Assembly: GCA_018267655.1 (NCBI GenBank)
Contig: JAFDYB010000080.1
Coordinates: forward strand, 1-64,000
Length of the DNA stretch: 64,000 nt
DNA from: Bacteroidota bacterium
GTDB taxonomy: Bacteria; Bacteroidota; Bacteroidia; B-17B0; Aurantibacillaceae
Direction: 5' to 3'
Both the position numbers and the translations under genes were made by a program. Under the pieces are notes generated by a model. It ran no database searches and was not told where the DNA came from. It saw nothing but the letters and a program-made list of their open reading frames with translations. How positions within the stretch are numbered: the first letter of the stretch is position 1; each line of letters begins with the position of its first letter. Positions 56,520 to 64,000 of this stretch are shown piece after piece.

Positions 56520-57784
56520 TGAGTGTAGAGCAATTTATAGCAAGTAAAATTACAAAATCAGAAAGGAATAATGCAATTTCTAAACCAATAATTAAAATAG
56601 GAATAGTTGGTATTTCAATTGGAGTTGCTGTGATGCTTATTACAGTTGCTATAGTTGCCGGATTTAAAAACGAAATAATTACTAAAATAACTGGTTTAAC
56701 TACTCATTTAACAATTAAAAGCACATCGCTTAACGCAAGCAATGAGCCTTACCCTATAAGCATTAGTAAAGATTCAATTTTAATTATAAAAAAAAATACT
56801 GCACTTAAACACATACAAGCAGTTGCTTTTAAAAATGGCATTTTAAAAACAGAACTTGAAAACGAAGGTGTTTTAATGAAAGGTGTTGGTACCGATTTTG
56901 ATTTTAATTATATAAATTCAAAAATTGTAAAAGGAAATCCTTTGCAACTTAATGACACAGCAACAGTAAATGATTTATTGATAAGTAAAAGTTTGGCCGA
57001 TAGGTTAGAGTTGAAATTAAATCAAAAAATTCTTATTTATTTCATAAGTCAGCATTTGGTTTACGATTCTACTCTAAAACAAGATGTAATAAAGTACGAA
57101 CAACGCTCAAGGCGCTTAACTATTTGCGGCATTTTTGATTCGGGCTTTTCTGATTTTGATAATAATTTAGCTTTTTGCGACATCAAACATATACAAAAAA
57201 TTAATTATTGGGCGCCGGAACAAGTAGCGGCATACGAAATTAAACTTAATAATTTTAATGAAGAAGATACAACATTAAGTAAAGTTCAAGATTTACTTGG
57301 TTATAACTACTCCGTAAAAAGCGTTCGCGAATTGTATTCAAATATTTTTACTTGGCTAGATAAATTAGATGTAAATGGTGTAATTATTGTGGTACTCATA
57401 ATTATAGTTGCCACAATTAATATGATTACCGCTTTACTGATTTTAATTTTAGAACGCAGTAATATGATAGGTTTATTAAAATCATTAGGTATGGCAAATG
57501 TAAATGTGAGAAAGATTTTTGTGCTAATAAGTTTAAAGCTAATTGGCAAAGGCATGCTGTACGGCAATTTAATTGGATTAATGCTTTATTTTATACAACA
57601 CAACTACAAATTAATAAAACTTGACAGCTCAACTTATTATATTGAATTTGTAGCAACAAAACTAAATTGGCAGTGGATTGCAGCATTAAATTTAGGAACT
57701 TTTGTTGTGTGCTTTATAATGCTTATAATACCAACCGGTTTAGTAAGTAAATTAACACCAATTAAAACATTAAAATTTGATTAA
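56519..57784 (+). CDS. LolC/LolE-like ABC transporter permease
   Basis: 421 residues: one N-terminal helix (about 27-50), a periplasmic domain (about 55-270) and three C-terminal helices (about 280-305, 325-355 and 385-410), the FtsX/MacB-type layout of lipoprotein-release permeases. The N-terminal FIASKITKSERNNAISKPIIKIGIVGI fits Bacteroidota LolC/E homologues, supporting the TTG start at 56519 although it touches the divergent gene. The ATPase LolD is not in the window. Confidence 0.9.
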   Translation: MSVEQFIASKITKSERNNAISKPIIKIGIVGISIGVAVMLITVAIVAGFKNEIITKITGLTTHLTIKSTSLNASNEPYPISISKDSILIIKKNTALKHIQAVAFKNGILKTELENEGVLMKGVGTDFDFNYINSKIVKGNPLQLNDTATVNDLLISKSLADRLELKLNQKILIYFISQHLVYDSTLKQDVIKYEQRSRRLTICGIFDSGFSDFDNNLAFCDIKHIQKINYWAPEQVAAYEIKLNNFNEEDTTLSKVQDLLGYNYSVKSVRELYSNIFTWLDKLDVNGVIIVVLIIIVATINMITALLILILERSNMIGLLKSLGMANVNVRKIFVLISLKLIGKGMLYGNLIGLMLYFIQHNYKLIKLDSSTYYIEFVATKLNWQWIAALNLGTFVVCFIMLIIPTGLVSKLTPIKTLKFD

Positions 57785-57813
57785 CGTAAATTGTTACTCT
57801 TATTCAATTTACG
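57785..57813. terminator. hairpin between convergent permease and rhodanese genes
   Basis: CGTAAATTG (57785-57793) pairs perfectly with CAATTTACG (57805-57813) around an 11-base loop, followed by T-rich DNA. It directly follows the permease stop and serves as its terminator. Confidence 0.7.
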
Positions 57814-57822
57814 CTAACGCAT

Positions 57823-58200
57823 TTATTTTTTTTCAATTTCAAATCCTTTTTTTACCCAATCATCAAACCCCTTTTCTAAATTATAAATGTTTTTAAAGCT
57901 GTTATTTTTCATTAAAGTTGCACATTCACCACTGCGCCCGCCGCCCGCACAATATATAAGATAGATTTTATTTTTATCTAATTTTAATATTTCTTTTTCA
58001 GAATTTTTTGCAAAATAATCAATTTCGCTCGCTCCTTTTATTTTACCTTTTTTAGCAATTTCGGCAGGCGTTCTTAAATCTATAAGTACTGTGTTTTTTT
58101 TAGTGATTAAATTTTTAAACTCTTCGGCAGTTACGTTTTTAACGGTTTGTGCTTTAACGCTTGTAATTGTCAACATAAGGGCTACGATTAAATATTTCAT
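57823..58200 (-). CDS. exported rhodanese-domain protein
   Basis: 125 residues from ATG 58200, chosen because it begins the signal peptide (KYLIVALMLTITSVKAQ). A single rhodanese domain has the active-site loop CAGGGRSG with its catalytic Cys in IYCAGGGRSGECA, the VLIDLRTPAEIAKKGKIKGA start and the FDDWVKKG end. A periplasmic sulfurtransferase or persulfide carrier. The sulphur acceptor is unknown. Confidence 0.88.
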   Translation of the reverse strand: MKYLIVALMLTITSVKAQTVKNVTAEEFKNLITKKNTVLIDLRTPAEIAKKGKIKGASEIDYFAKNSEKEILKLDKNKIYLIYCAGGGRSGECATLMKNNSFKNIYNLEKGFDDWVKKGFEIEKK

Positions 58201-58346
58201 TGTTTGTTTTTTAATAATTAGCTGCAAAGGTAATCATGATAAAAAGAATGTTTTATAAATAAAGGATATTTAACAATAGTACAAGCAAAAATAATTAAGC
58301 AATTGTTTGAGGGATTTAACTAATTTTGTTTTCACAATAAAAAAAC

Positions 58347-58377
58347 TTTGAAAACAAATTTAGTTTCTTTAGTTTTG
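58347..58377 (+). promoter_or_regulatory. consensus Bacteroidota promoter of the TonB receptor gene
   Basis: TTTG (58347-58350) and TAGTTTTG (58370-58377) are spaced by exactly 19 bases, the -33/-7 consensus of the primary sigma factor in this phylum. The start codon at 58405 lies 27 bases downstream. Confidence 0.75.
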
Positions 58378-58404
58378 TTTAAAATTTGAAAAAGTATAAA
58401 AATT

Positions 58405-60768
58405 ATGTTTAGGTACTATTTGTTTTTATTTATGGGTTTTTCTTTATTGCTAAATGCTCAAGATAAATTTACTATTAGCGGTTATATTAAAGATCAAAAA
58501 AACGGAGAAGCTTTAATAGGAGCAAATATTCTTAAAAAGGGAACAAGTATAGGCGTTTCGGCAAATGAGTATGGTTTTTATTCTTTAACCTTACCTAAAG
58601 GAAAGCACACCATTGTTGCTACATTAATTGGATATAAAATAATTGAGTTTGAGGTTAATTTAGAAAAAAACATCTCTAAAAATATTGAACTTTTAGAAGA
58701 TTCTAAGCAGTTAGACGAAGTTGTGATAACAGGCGAAGCTGAAGATAAAAATGTAAAAAGTATGGAAATGGGTGTTGCCAAGCTCGATATTAAACAAATA
58801 AAAAAAATACCGGCTTTGTTTGGCGAAGTAGATGTAATACGTTCTATACAATTGTTACCGGGTGTTTCAACTGTAGGCGAAGGTGCCACCGGGTTTAATG
58901 TGCGCGGGGGCAACATCGACCAAAATTTAATTTTACTTGATGAGGCACCGGTGTACAACTCTTCGCATTTATTCGGATTTTTTTCGGTATTTAACCCAGA
59001 TGCAGTTAAAGATGTAAAGCTCATAAAGGGAGGAATTCCATCGCAATACGGAGGAAGAGTTTCTTCAATATTAGACATTAGAATGAAGGAAGGAAATTCT
59101 AAAAAATTATCGGGGGCCGGTGGTATAGGCACAATATTTAGTCGCTTTAGTTTAGAAGGCCCTATAAAAAAAGATAAGGCCAGTTTCATAATTGCCGGTC
59201 GTCGCAGTTATATTGATGCGCTTATTAAACCTTTTGTAAGTTCAACCAATGCGCTTAAAACAGCTGATTTTTACTTTTATGATTTAACAGCAAAATTAAA
59301 TTGGCGTATTAACGATAAAAATACTGTATTTGCCAGTAGTTATTTTGGACGCGATGTTTTTGGCTCAAGTGCTTTTAAATTTAATTGGGGTAATGCTACC
59401 GGCACGGTTAGGTGGAACCATGTGTTCAATAATAAAATTTTCATGAACTTAACTGCTTTTTACAGTAACTATGATTACTCACTTGAGTTTAACATGCCCG
59501 CCCTTAACCAAAGCTTTAAATGGCGAAGCAATATAGAAAACTATAGTATTAAGCCAGATTTTTCGTGGTATTTAAATAACAGAAACACTATCCGGTTTGG
59601 ATTTCAAGCGCTATCATACGCTTTTTTACCTTACGATGCTACCGGTCAAACTCAAGCAGGTAATTCTATTTCGTTTGTTGCTACAAAGCGCTATGGCTTA
59701 GAAAGTAGTGTTTACATAAGCAACGAACAAAAATTGTTACCACGTTTAACACTTGAGTATGGGTTACGCGTGAGTTTATTTAATTTTATAGGACCGGGTA
59801 AAGCTTATAATTTTAGAGATACAACTGCTAATACTGAAAAAGCGGCAAGCGATACTTTAATTTACAATAAACTAGCCAATATTAAACAATACATTAATCC
59901 TGAACCTCGTTTTTCACTAAATTATATTATCAATCAATACTCGTCAATTAAAGCCAGCTATAACCGCATGGCACAATATTTACAATTAATAAGTAATACT
60001 GCCGCCAGTACTCCACTTGATGTTTACACTATTGCTACCAATAATTTAAAACCTCTAATTGCTGATCAAGGCAGCGTAGGTTATTTTAGAAATTTTAAAG
60101 ACAATATGTTTGAAACTTCGGTGGAGGTGTTTTATAAATATTTGCAAAATCAACTTGATTACATAGATAACGCTAACTTATTTATAAACCCTACTGTTGA
60201 AGGACAATTGTTACAAGGACTTGGAAGAGCCTATGGCTCAGAATTTTTTATTAAGAAAACCAAAGGCCGTATTAATGGTTGGGTTAGTTATACATTAAGC
60301 CATACCGAACGCCTCGTGAATGGGATAAGTAATAACCAATGGTTTGTAAGCAGATACAACCGCACGCACGTTCTTAATATTGTTACAAATATTGACATTA
60401 CAAAAAACTGGAGTATATCACTTAACTTTGTTTATTTGAGCGGAACCCCCTCAACATTTCCAAATACGCGCATTGATGTGCAAGGATATTATATACCCTA
60501 CAACACTACCGGCATGCGCAACAATTACCAAATTCCATCATACAATCGGTTAGATTTAGGCGCAACATATAATTTTAAAAATAATGATAAGCATAAATTT
60601 AAGCAATCGCTTGTATTTAGTGTTTATAACGTTTACAATCGAAGAAACGCATATAGCGTATATTTTAAAACAACACTAAATACCAATGGAACACTAACAC
60701 CACAGGCCGAAAAATTTTCGGTAATAGGCTCGGTTGTTCCGGCAATTACGTATAATTTTAATTTTTAA
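58405..60768 (+). CDS. TonB-dependent receptor with carboxypeptidase-like N-terminal domain
   Basis: 787 residues, outer membrane. A signal peptide (to LNAQ) is followed by a CarboxypepD_reg-like beta domain (about 20-105), the plug domain (ALFGEVDVIRSIQLLPGV, NVRGGNIDQNLILLDEAPVYN, IKGGIPSQYGGRVSSILDI) and a 22-strand barrel ending in an aromatic residue (ITYNFNF). It takes up a ligand at the surface using TonB energy. It is followed at five bases by a DUF4249 lipoprotein gene, the usual pair in this phylum. The ligand is unknown. Confidence 0.94.
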   Translation: MFRYYLFLFMGFSLLLNAQDKFTISGYIKDQKNGEALIGANILKKGTSIGVSANEYGFYSLTLPKGKHTIVATLIGYKIIEFEVNLEKNISKNIELLEDSKQLDEVVITGEAEDKNVKSMEMGVAKLDIKQIKKIPALFGEVDVIRSIQLLPGVSTVGEGATGFNVRGGNIDQNLILLDEAPVYNSSHLFGFFSVFNPDAVKDVKLIKGGIPSQYGGRVSSILDIRMKEGNSKKLSGAGGIGTIFSRFSLEGPIKKDKASFIIAGRRSYIDALIKPFVSSTNALKTADFYFYDLTAKLNWRINDKNTVFASSYFGRDVFGSSAFKFNWGNATGTVRWNHVFNNKIFMNLTAFYSNYDYSLEFNMPALNQSFKWRSNIENYSIKPDFSWYLNNRNTIRFGFQALSYAFLPYDATGQTQAGNSISFVATKRYGLESSVYISNEQKLLPRLTLEYGLRVSLFNFIGPGKAYNFRDTTANTEKAASDTLIYNKLANIKQYINPEPRFSLNYIINQYSSIKASYNRMAQYLQLISNTAASTPLDVYTIATNNLKPLIADQGSVGYFRNFKDNMFETSVEVFYKYLQNQLDYIDNANLFINPTVEGQLLQGLGRAYGSEFFIKKTKGRINGWVSYTLSHTERLVNGISNNQWFVSRYNRTHVLNIVTNIDITKNWSISLNFVYLSGTPSTFPNTRIDVQGYYIPYNTTGMRNNYQIPSYNRLDLGATYNFKNNDKHKFKQSLVFSVYNVYNRRNAYSVYFKTTLNTNGTLTPQAEKFSVIGSVVPAITYNFNF

Positions 60769-60773
60769 TTGAA

Positions 60774-61679
60774 ATGAAAAAAATTTTATATCTGTTTTTA
60801 ATCTTGGGCTGTGTCTCTTGTACTGACCCAATTCAAATACAACTTGACTCCGGTTCGCCATTAATCGTTATTGATGGTTTTATTAATAACATGCGTAAAG
60901 ATCAGGTCATTCGTGTGCTGCATAATTCTGATTATTTTTCTACCAGTCCCTCTTCGCCTATTACAAACGCAGTTGTTACTGTAAAAGATATTACAGCAAA
61001 CAAAAATTATACATTTACATATTCGGGCAACGGCAATTATGTATATAAGCTTGATACTAATAATTTAATTAACAGCGTAAACCATATTTATCAACTTAAT
61101 ATTGCATTAAATGGTTACACATACACGGCACAAACAGAGCAAAAACGAACTGCAATAATGTCGAAAAAAGCAGTAAAAATATCTTATCCATTTATCGATA
61201 CATCTTTATTTAAATTAGGCTTGTACGATACATTAATGAATCGTAATTCAAAACCATTTTACACCGTATTTTTATATGCAGTTGATATTGCCGACAATAA
61301 TCCTGATTATTATTGGGTAAAAACCTTTAGAAACGATACACTTTTTAATAACCCAAATGATATTAACACAAGTGTTGATGGAAGTGGCGGACCGGTTTAT
61401 AATTCACCACAACCCGTAAATTATTTTACACCACCCGCTTCTTTTCTTGGCTTTAAAAGATATCAATTAGGCAATACATGTAAAGTTGAAATTCATTCTC
61501 TTAGCTACACTTGTTATAATTTTTTAAATCAAGCACAAGCCCAAATGACAAACCAAGGTTTATTTGCCACCACTCCTGAAAATGTTAAAACAAATATTGT
61601 TAGCCCCAATGGTGCAACAAAGGCTGTGGGTTGGTTTAATGTAGCAATGACTGTTAGTGACAGTATTATAATAAAGTAA
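60774..61679 (+). CDS. DUF4249 outer-membrane lipoprotein
   Basis: 301 residues with a lipobox (LILGCVSCTDP, Cys about residue 16). The DUF4249 start (SPLIVIDGFINNMRKDQVIRVLHNSDYF) has a following carboxypeptidase-like beta domain (ITNAVVTVKDITANKNYTF). These lipoproteins are encoded beside TonB receptors and probably cap or assist them at the surface. The C-terminus ends in a beta strand (GWFNVAMTVSDSIII). Confidence 0.9.
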   Translation: MKKILYLFLILGCVSCTDPIQIQLDSGSPLIVIDGFINNMRKDQVIRVLHNSDYFSTSPSSPITNAVVTVKDITANKNYTFTYSGNGNYVYKLDTNNLINSVNHIYQLNIALNGYTYTAQTEQKRTAIMSKKAVKISYPFIDTSLFKLGLYDTLMNRNSKPFYTVFLYAVDIADNNPDYYWVKTFRNDTLFNNPNDINTSVDGSGGPVYNSPQPVNYFTPPASFLGFKRYQLGNTCKVEIHSLSYTCYNFLNQAQAQMTNQGLFATTPENVKTNIVSPNGATKAVGWFNVAMTVSDSIIIK

Positions 61680-61684
61680 CTTTA

Positions 61685-63034
61685 TTATAGCCTTGCTGAA
61701 TTTAGCTTCTTAATTAAGATTTTATATCGCCAAAATAAACACAATGCAACTATCATTAAACTAATACATAAAGCAACCCAAATACCAATTGATTGAAAGT
61801 TTAAATAAATTCCTAAAAAATACCCTAAAGGAATTGAAATTATCCAATAACCCAAAAAGGCAATAAACGTTGGAATTTTAACATCTTTCATGCCCCTTAA
61901 TACTCCCATTAAAGTTACCTGTGCACCATCAAATAGCTGAAAAAAAGCAGCTATAAGTAATAAATTTGAGGCAAGGCTAACAATATCGTGCTCGTGCGTA
62001 AATGCATAAGGTAAAATATTTCTCAGCAAAATAAAAAGCAACATAAATAAACCCATAAAAGATAAAATTAAAAATAGCGATTGTCTTGTACTCTCTTTTA
62101 ACTCAATGTAATTTTTTTGAGTAAAAAATATACCTGTTTGTATAGTTGCAGCGCTTCCAATACCACTTCCAAACATATATGTGAGCGAAGCAAGATGTAA
62201 TGCGATACCATGCGCATCAATTTGATTTTTACCAAAAATGCCACACATCAAGCCCGATACCACAAAGGCAGCTACTTCGAATGAAATTTGAAACCCAGAC
62301 GGGAAGGCAATTTTTGATAGCGCCTTCACATCACTAAAATTTATTTTTACCTTTTTAAAATACTTAGGAACATCTTGACTAATTCTTGATTTAAAAAGAA
62401 TTACTAAAAATATTCCCCCCATTACAATCCTCGAAATAAATGATGCCCACGCTGCGCCAATGTAGCCCATTTCAGGCAAACCTAATTTTCCAAAAATCAA
62501 TGCGTAATTTAAAACAATGTTTACTAAATTGCCAATAACGCTTACCCATAATGCTATTTTGGTATTGCTCAAACCTTCACAGTACTGTTTGCAAGTAAAA
62601 AATATCGAAACCGGTATCATCGAAAAAATAAGCACATTATAAAAAGGGACAGCCAATTCAACTACAACCTTAGGCTGTTGCATAAAATAAAGTAAATTGC
62701 TTGTTGAATAAAGAAGAATAAAGCTCAATATTGCTACCAAAAAATTTAAAAACAAGGCGTTTTTAAATAATGCAATTTTCTTTTCACTTTCATTTAATTC
62801 GTTTGCTTGAGTAACTAATGGTGTTATAGCGTAACTTACACCTATGCTAAATACCAAAATTAAAATGTAAACATTGTTTGCCAATATGCCTGCAGCTTGG
62901 TGTGTTGAACTAACAAATCCTAAAAAAATTGTGTCGGTTATGCCGGTAATAATATGCCCGGCCTGAGTTAGTATAAGTGGCCATGCTAAATTAAGCAATG
63001 TTTTACGATGGTTATAATTAGTTTTAATTTCCAC
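61685..63034 (-). CDS. MATE family efflux transporter
   Basis: 449 residues with 12 membrane helices in two related halves. N-terminal NLAWPLILTQAGHIITGITDTIFLG and the second-half start SKIAFPSGFQISFEVAAFV are typical of MATE cation-drug antiporters. The start is a GTG at 63034; no ATG is closer. Substrate cannot be predicted. Confidence 0.93.
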   Translation of the reverse strand: MEIKTNYNHRKTLLNLAWPLILTQAGHIITGITDTIFLGFVSSTHQAAGILANNVYILILVFSIGVSYAITPLVTQANELNESEKKIALFKNALFLNFLVAILSFILLYSTSNLLYFMQQPKVVVELAVPFYNVLIFSMIPVSIFFTCKQYCEGLSNTKIALWVSVIGNLVNIVLNYALIFGKLGLPEMGYIGAAWASFISRIVMGGIFLVILFKSRISQDVPKYFKKVKINFSDVKALSKIAFPSGFQISFEVAAFVVSGLMCGIFGKNQIDAHGIALHLASLTYMFGSGIGSAATIQTGIFFTQKNYIELKESTRQSLFLILSFMGLFMLLFILLRNILPYAFTHEHDIVSLASNLLLIAAFFQLFDGAQVTLMGVLRGMKDVKIPTFIAFLGYWIISIPLGYFLGIYLNFQSIGIWVALCISLMIVALCLFWRYKILIKKLNSARL

Positions 63035-63064
63035 AAAAAAGCGGCAAAGATACTACCTTAATTT

Positions 63065-63595
63065 TTATAATTTAAAAAAACTGAAATTAACATTCCCATA
63101 TTTGCGCGTTTGTGTATAATTTGAAAGGGCGCTTAAATTAGTTTTTTGGCCATGTTCAATAATTAAAAAACCATTTTCATTGAGTAATTTTTTTTCGAAC
63201 ACAATTTGGTGTATTTCAAAAATATTAGATAATTCGTAAGGAGGGTCAGCAAAAATTAAGTCAAACTTCTCACCCGAGGTTTTTAAAAATGCAAATGCGT
63301 CTTTTTTAACAGTATTGATATTTAGCTTTAACTCATCATTTATTGAACGTATAAAATTTAAACATTTAGCGTTTATGTCAACGGAGTATATATTTATACA
63401 GCCTCGCGATGCAAACTCAAATGAAATATAACCTGTACCGCAAAACAAATCAAGTACCTTTAATTCATTATACGTTACTAAATTATTTAAAATATTAAAT
63501 AAGCCTTCTTTTGCAAAGTCGGTGGTAGGTCGCAAGTTTAAGCCATTAGGAACCTTTATAACTCTTCCTTTATGAATACCACTAATTATACGCAT
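63065..63595 (-). CDS. rsmD: 16S rRNA (guanine966-N2)-methyltransferase
   Basis: 176 residues, SAM-dependent. Motifs: MRIISGIHKGRVIKVP start, RPTTDFAKEGLFNIL, the SAM-binding VLDLFCGTGYISFEFASRG and the catalytic FADPPYE. These together identify RsmD. Its ATG overlaps the upstream DUF3822 gene by ten bases. Confidence 0.95.
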   Translation of the reverse strand: MRIISGIHKGRVIKVPNGLNLRPTTDFAKEGLFNILNNLVTYNELKVLDLFCGTGYISFEFASRGCINIYSVDINAKCLNFIRSINDELKLNINTVKKDAFAFLKTSGEKFDLIFADPPYELSNIFEIHQIVFEKKLLNENGFLIIEHGQKTNLSALSNYTQTRKYGNVNFSFFKL

Positions 63596-64000
63596 TTGTG
63601 TGCATTTTGATTGATAAAATAATAATGGTTTTCAATATCATTGTTTTTTATTGTAGTGGGTAAGTCAAAAAACAACACTGTTTTAATATACTTTTTTAAA
63701 AGGTCAACCAGCGTATTGTTTCTCGACAATTCGCCCGTTATAATAATTTTTACTTGTTCAAAATCAATATTAAATTGTTGAAGGCAACTTGCCATGTAGT
63801 ATAGTACATCGTTGTTGTTTTTGTATAAAAAAGTATTGTACAACAGCAGTTCATTTTTTTCTTTTAAAACTATTTCAATAAAGCCTGCATTTACGTTTAA
63901 TAACATCTGAAAATCATCAAATGTTTTTTCAGTTAAAAACAATCTTGTTAATACATAGCCAGAATGAAGCAAATGAACGTTTTTAAACAATTGCATTAAT
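63586..64000 (-). CDS. DUF3822 family protein, C-terminal part (cut by window edge)
   Basis: The frame is open to the edge of the window. The first ATG visible (63996) is probably internal, because DUF3822 proteins are about 260-280 residues and only about 138 are seen. The C-terminal region (EIVLKEKNELLLYNTFLY, YMASCLQQFNIDFEQVKIIITGEL) fits the actin-like ATPase-related fold seen in the family. DUF3822 next to rsmD is a common arrangement in Bacteroidota. Function unknown. Confidence 0.8.
   Translation of the reverse strand, partial: LMQLFKNVHLLHSGYVLTRLFLTEKTFDDFQMLLNVNAGFIEIVLKEKNELLLYNTFLYKNNNDVLYYMASCLQQFNIDFEQVKIIITGELSRNNTLVDLLKKYIKTVLFFDLPTTIKNNDIENHYYFINQNAHKCV

Noticed and set aside
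58578-59189. Minus-strand open frame of 203 residues
   Set aside because: It lies opposite the TonB receptor plug domain, which is strongly conserved; the composition is that of an antisense shadow.

Overview
This window is a dense, AT-rich bacterial chromosome segment of about 52 protein genes with very short intergenic gaps. It comes from the phylum Bacteroidota. Several secreted proteins end in type IX secretion (T9SS) sorting domains. There is a PorE-like OmpA lipoprotein candidate, a TonB receptor/DUF4249 pair, a DUF5606 protein and SprB repeats. Several promoters match the Bacteroidota TTTG/TAnnTTTG pattern. No rRNA, tRNA, CRISPR array, phage or complete insertion sequence is visible. 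The genus cannot be named from the sequence alone.

Layout. 1-490: three related inverted-repeat units forming a structured array that runs off the left edge. 494-8843: an M28 peptidase, a KirBac potassium channel next to metF, an Nfu-type Fe-S scaffold, a gene split by a one-base frameshift, and a T9SS cargo protein. 8844-18684: an AlgI/AlgJ-like O-acyltransferase pair, alanine dehydrogenase, an ECF sigma factor with a membrane partner, a thioredoxin-like protein and lptB. 18848-25848: pheT, then a surface-polysaccharide-like cluster (two GT4 glycosyltransferases, a FemAB-like acyltransferase) running into a VTC polyphosphate-polymerase/DUF4956 pair. 25888-36306 (minus strand): an OmpA/PD40 protein, a T9SS-exported PNGase F-like glycosidase, a T9SS type-B protein, a LytS-type sensor kinase, panB, a GNAT protein and arginase. 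Arginase is divergent from arginine decarboxylase across a palindromic operator. 37839-46800: an acyltransferase-like membrane protein, a SpoIIE-type phosphatase, a PAS histidine kinase with a REC-CRP fusion regulator, and a giant SprB/PKD cargo protein. 47151-64000: DUF5606, DsbD, a lipoprotein, a MORN-repeat protein, queA-kdsB, DUF1571, NamZ-like, a LolC/E-like permease, rhodanese, TonB receptor/DUF4249, MATE, rsmD and a partial DUF3822 gene.

The most unusual signal is at operon junctions. Three genes (a sensor kinase, a T9SS type-B protein and a VTC polymerase) lack any ATG, GTG or TTG where their conserved N-terminus or signal peptide begins. Each instead has an in-frame ATT overlapping, or one base after, the upstream stop codon. 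A fourth (the FemAB-like gene) has the same arrangement with a TTG alternative. This suggests translationally coupled initiation at AUU. Other points for follow-up are the covarying nested-hairpin array at 1-412, a dispersed terminal-repeat-like motif in intergenic DNA (about 16.3, 28.0 and 50.5-50.7 kb), and the arginase/arginine decarboxylase operator.
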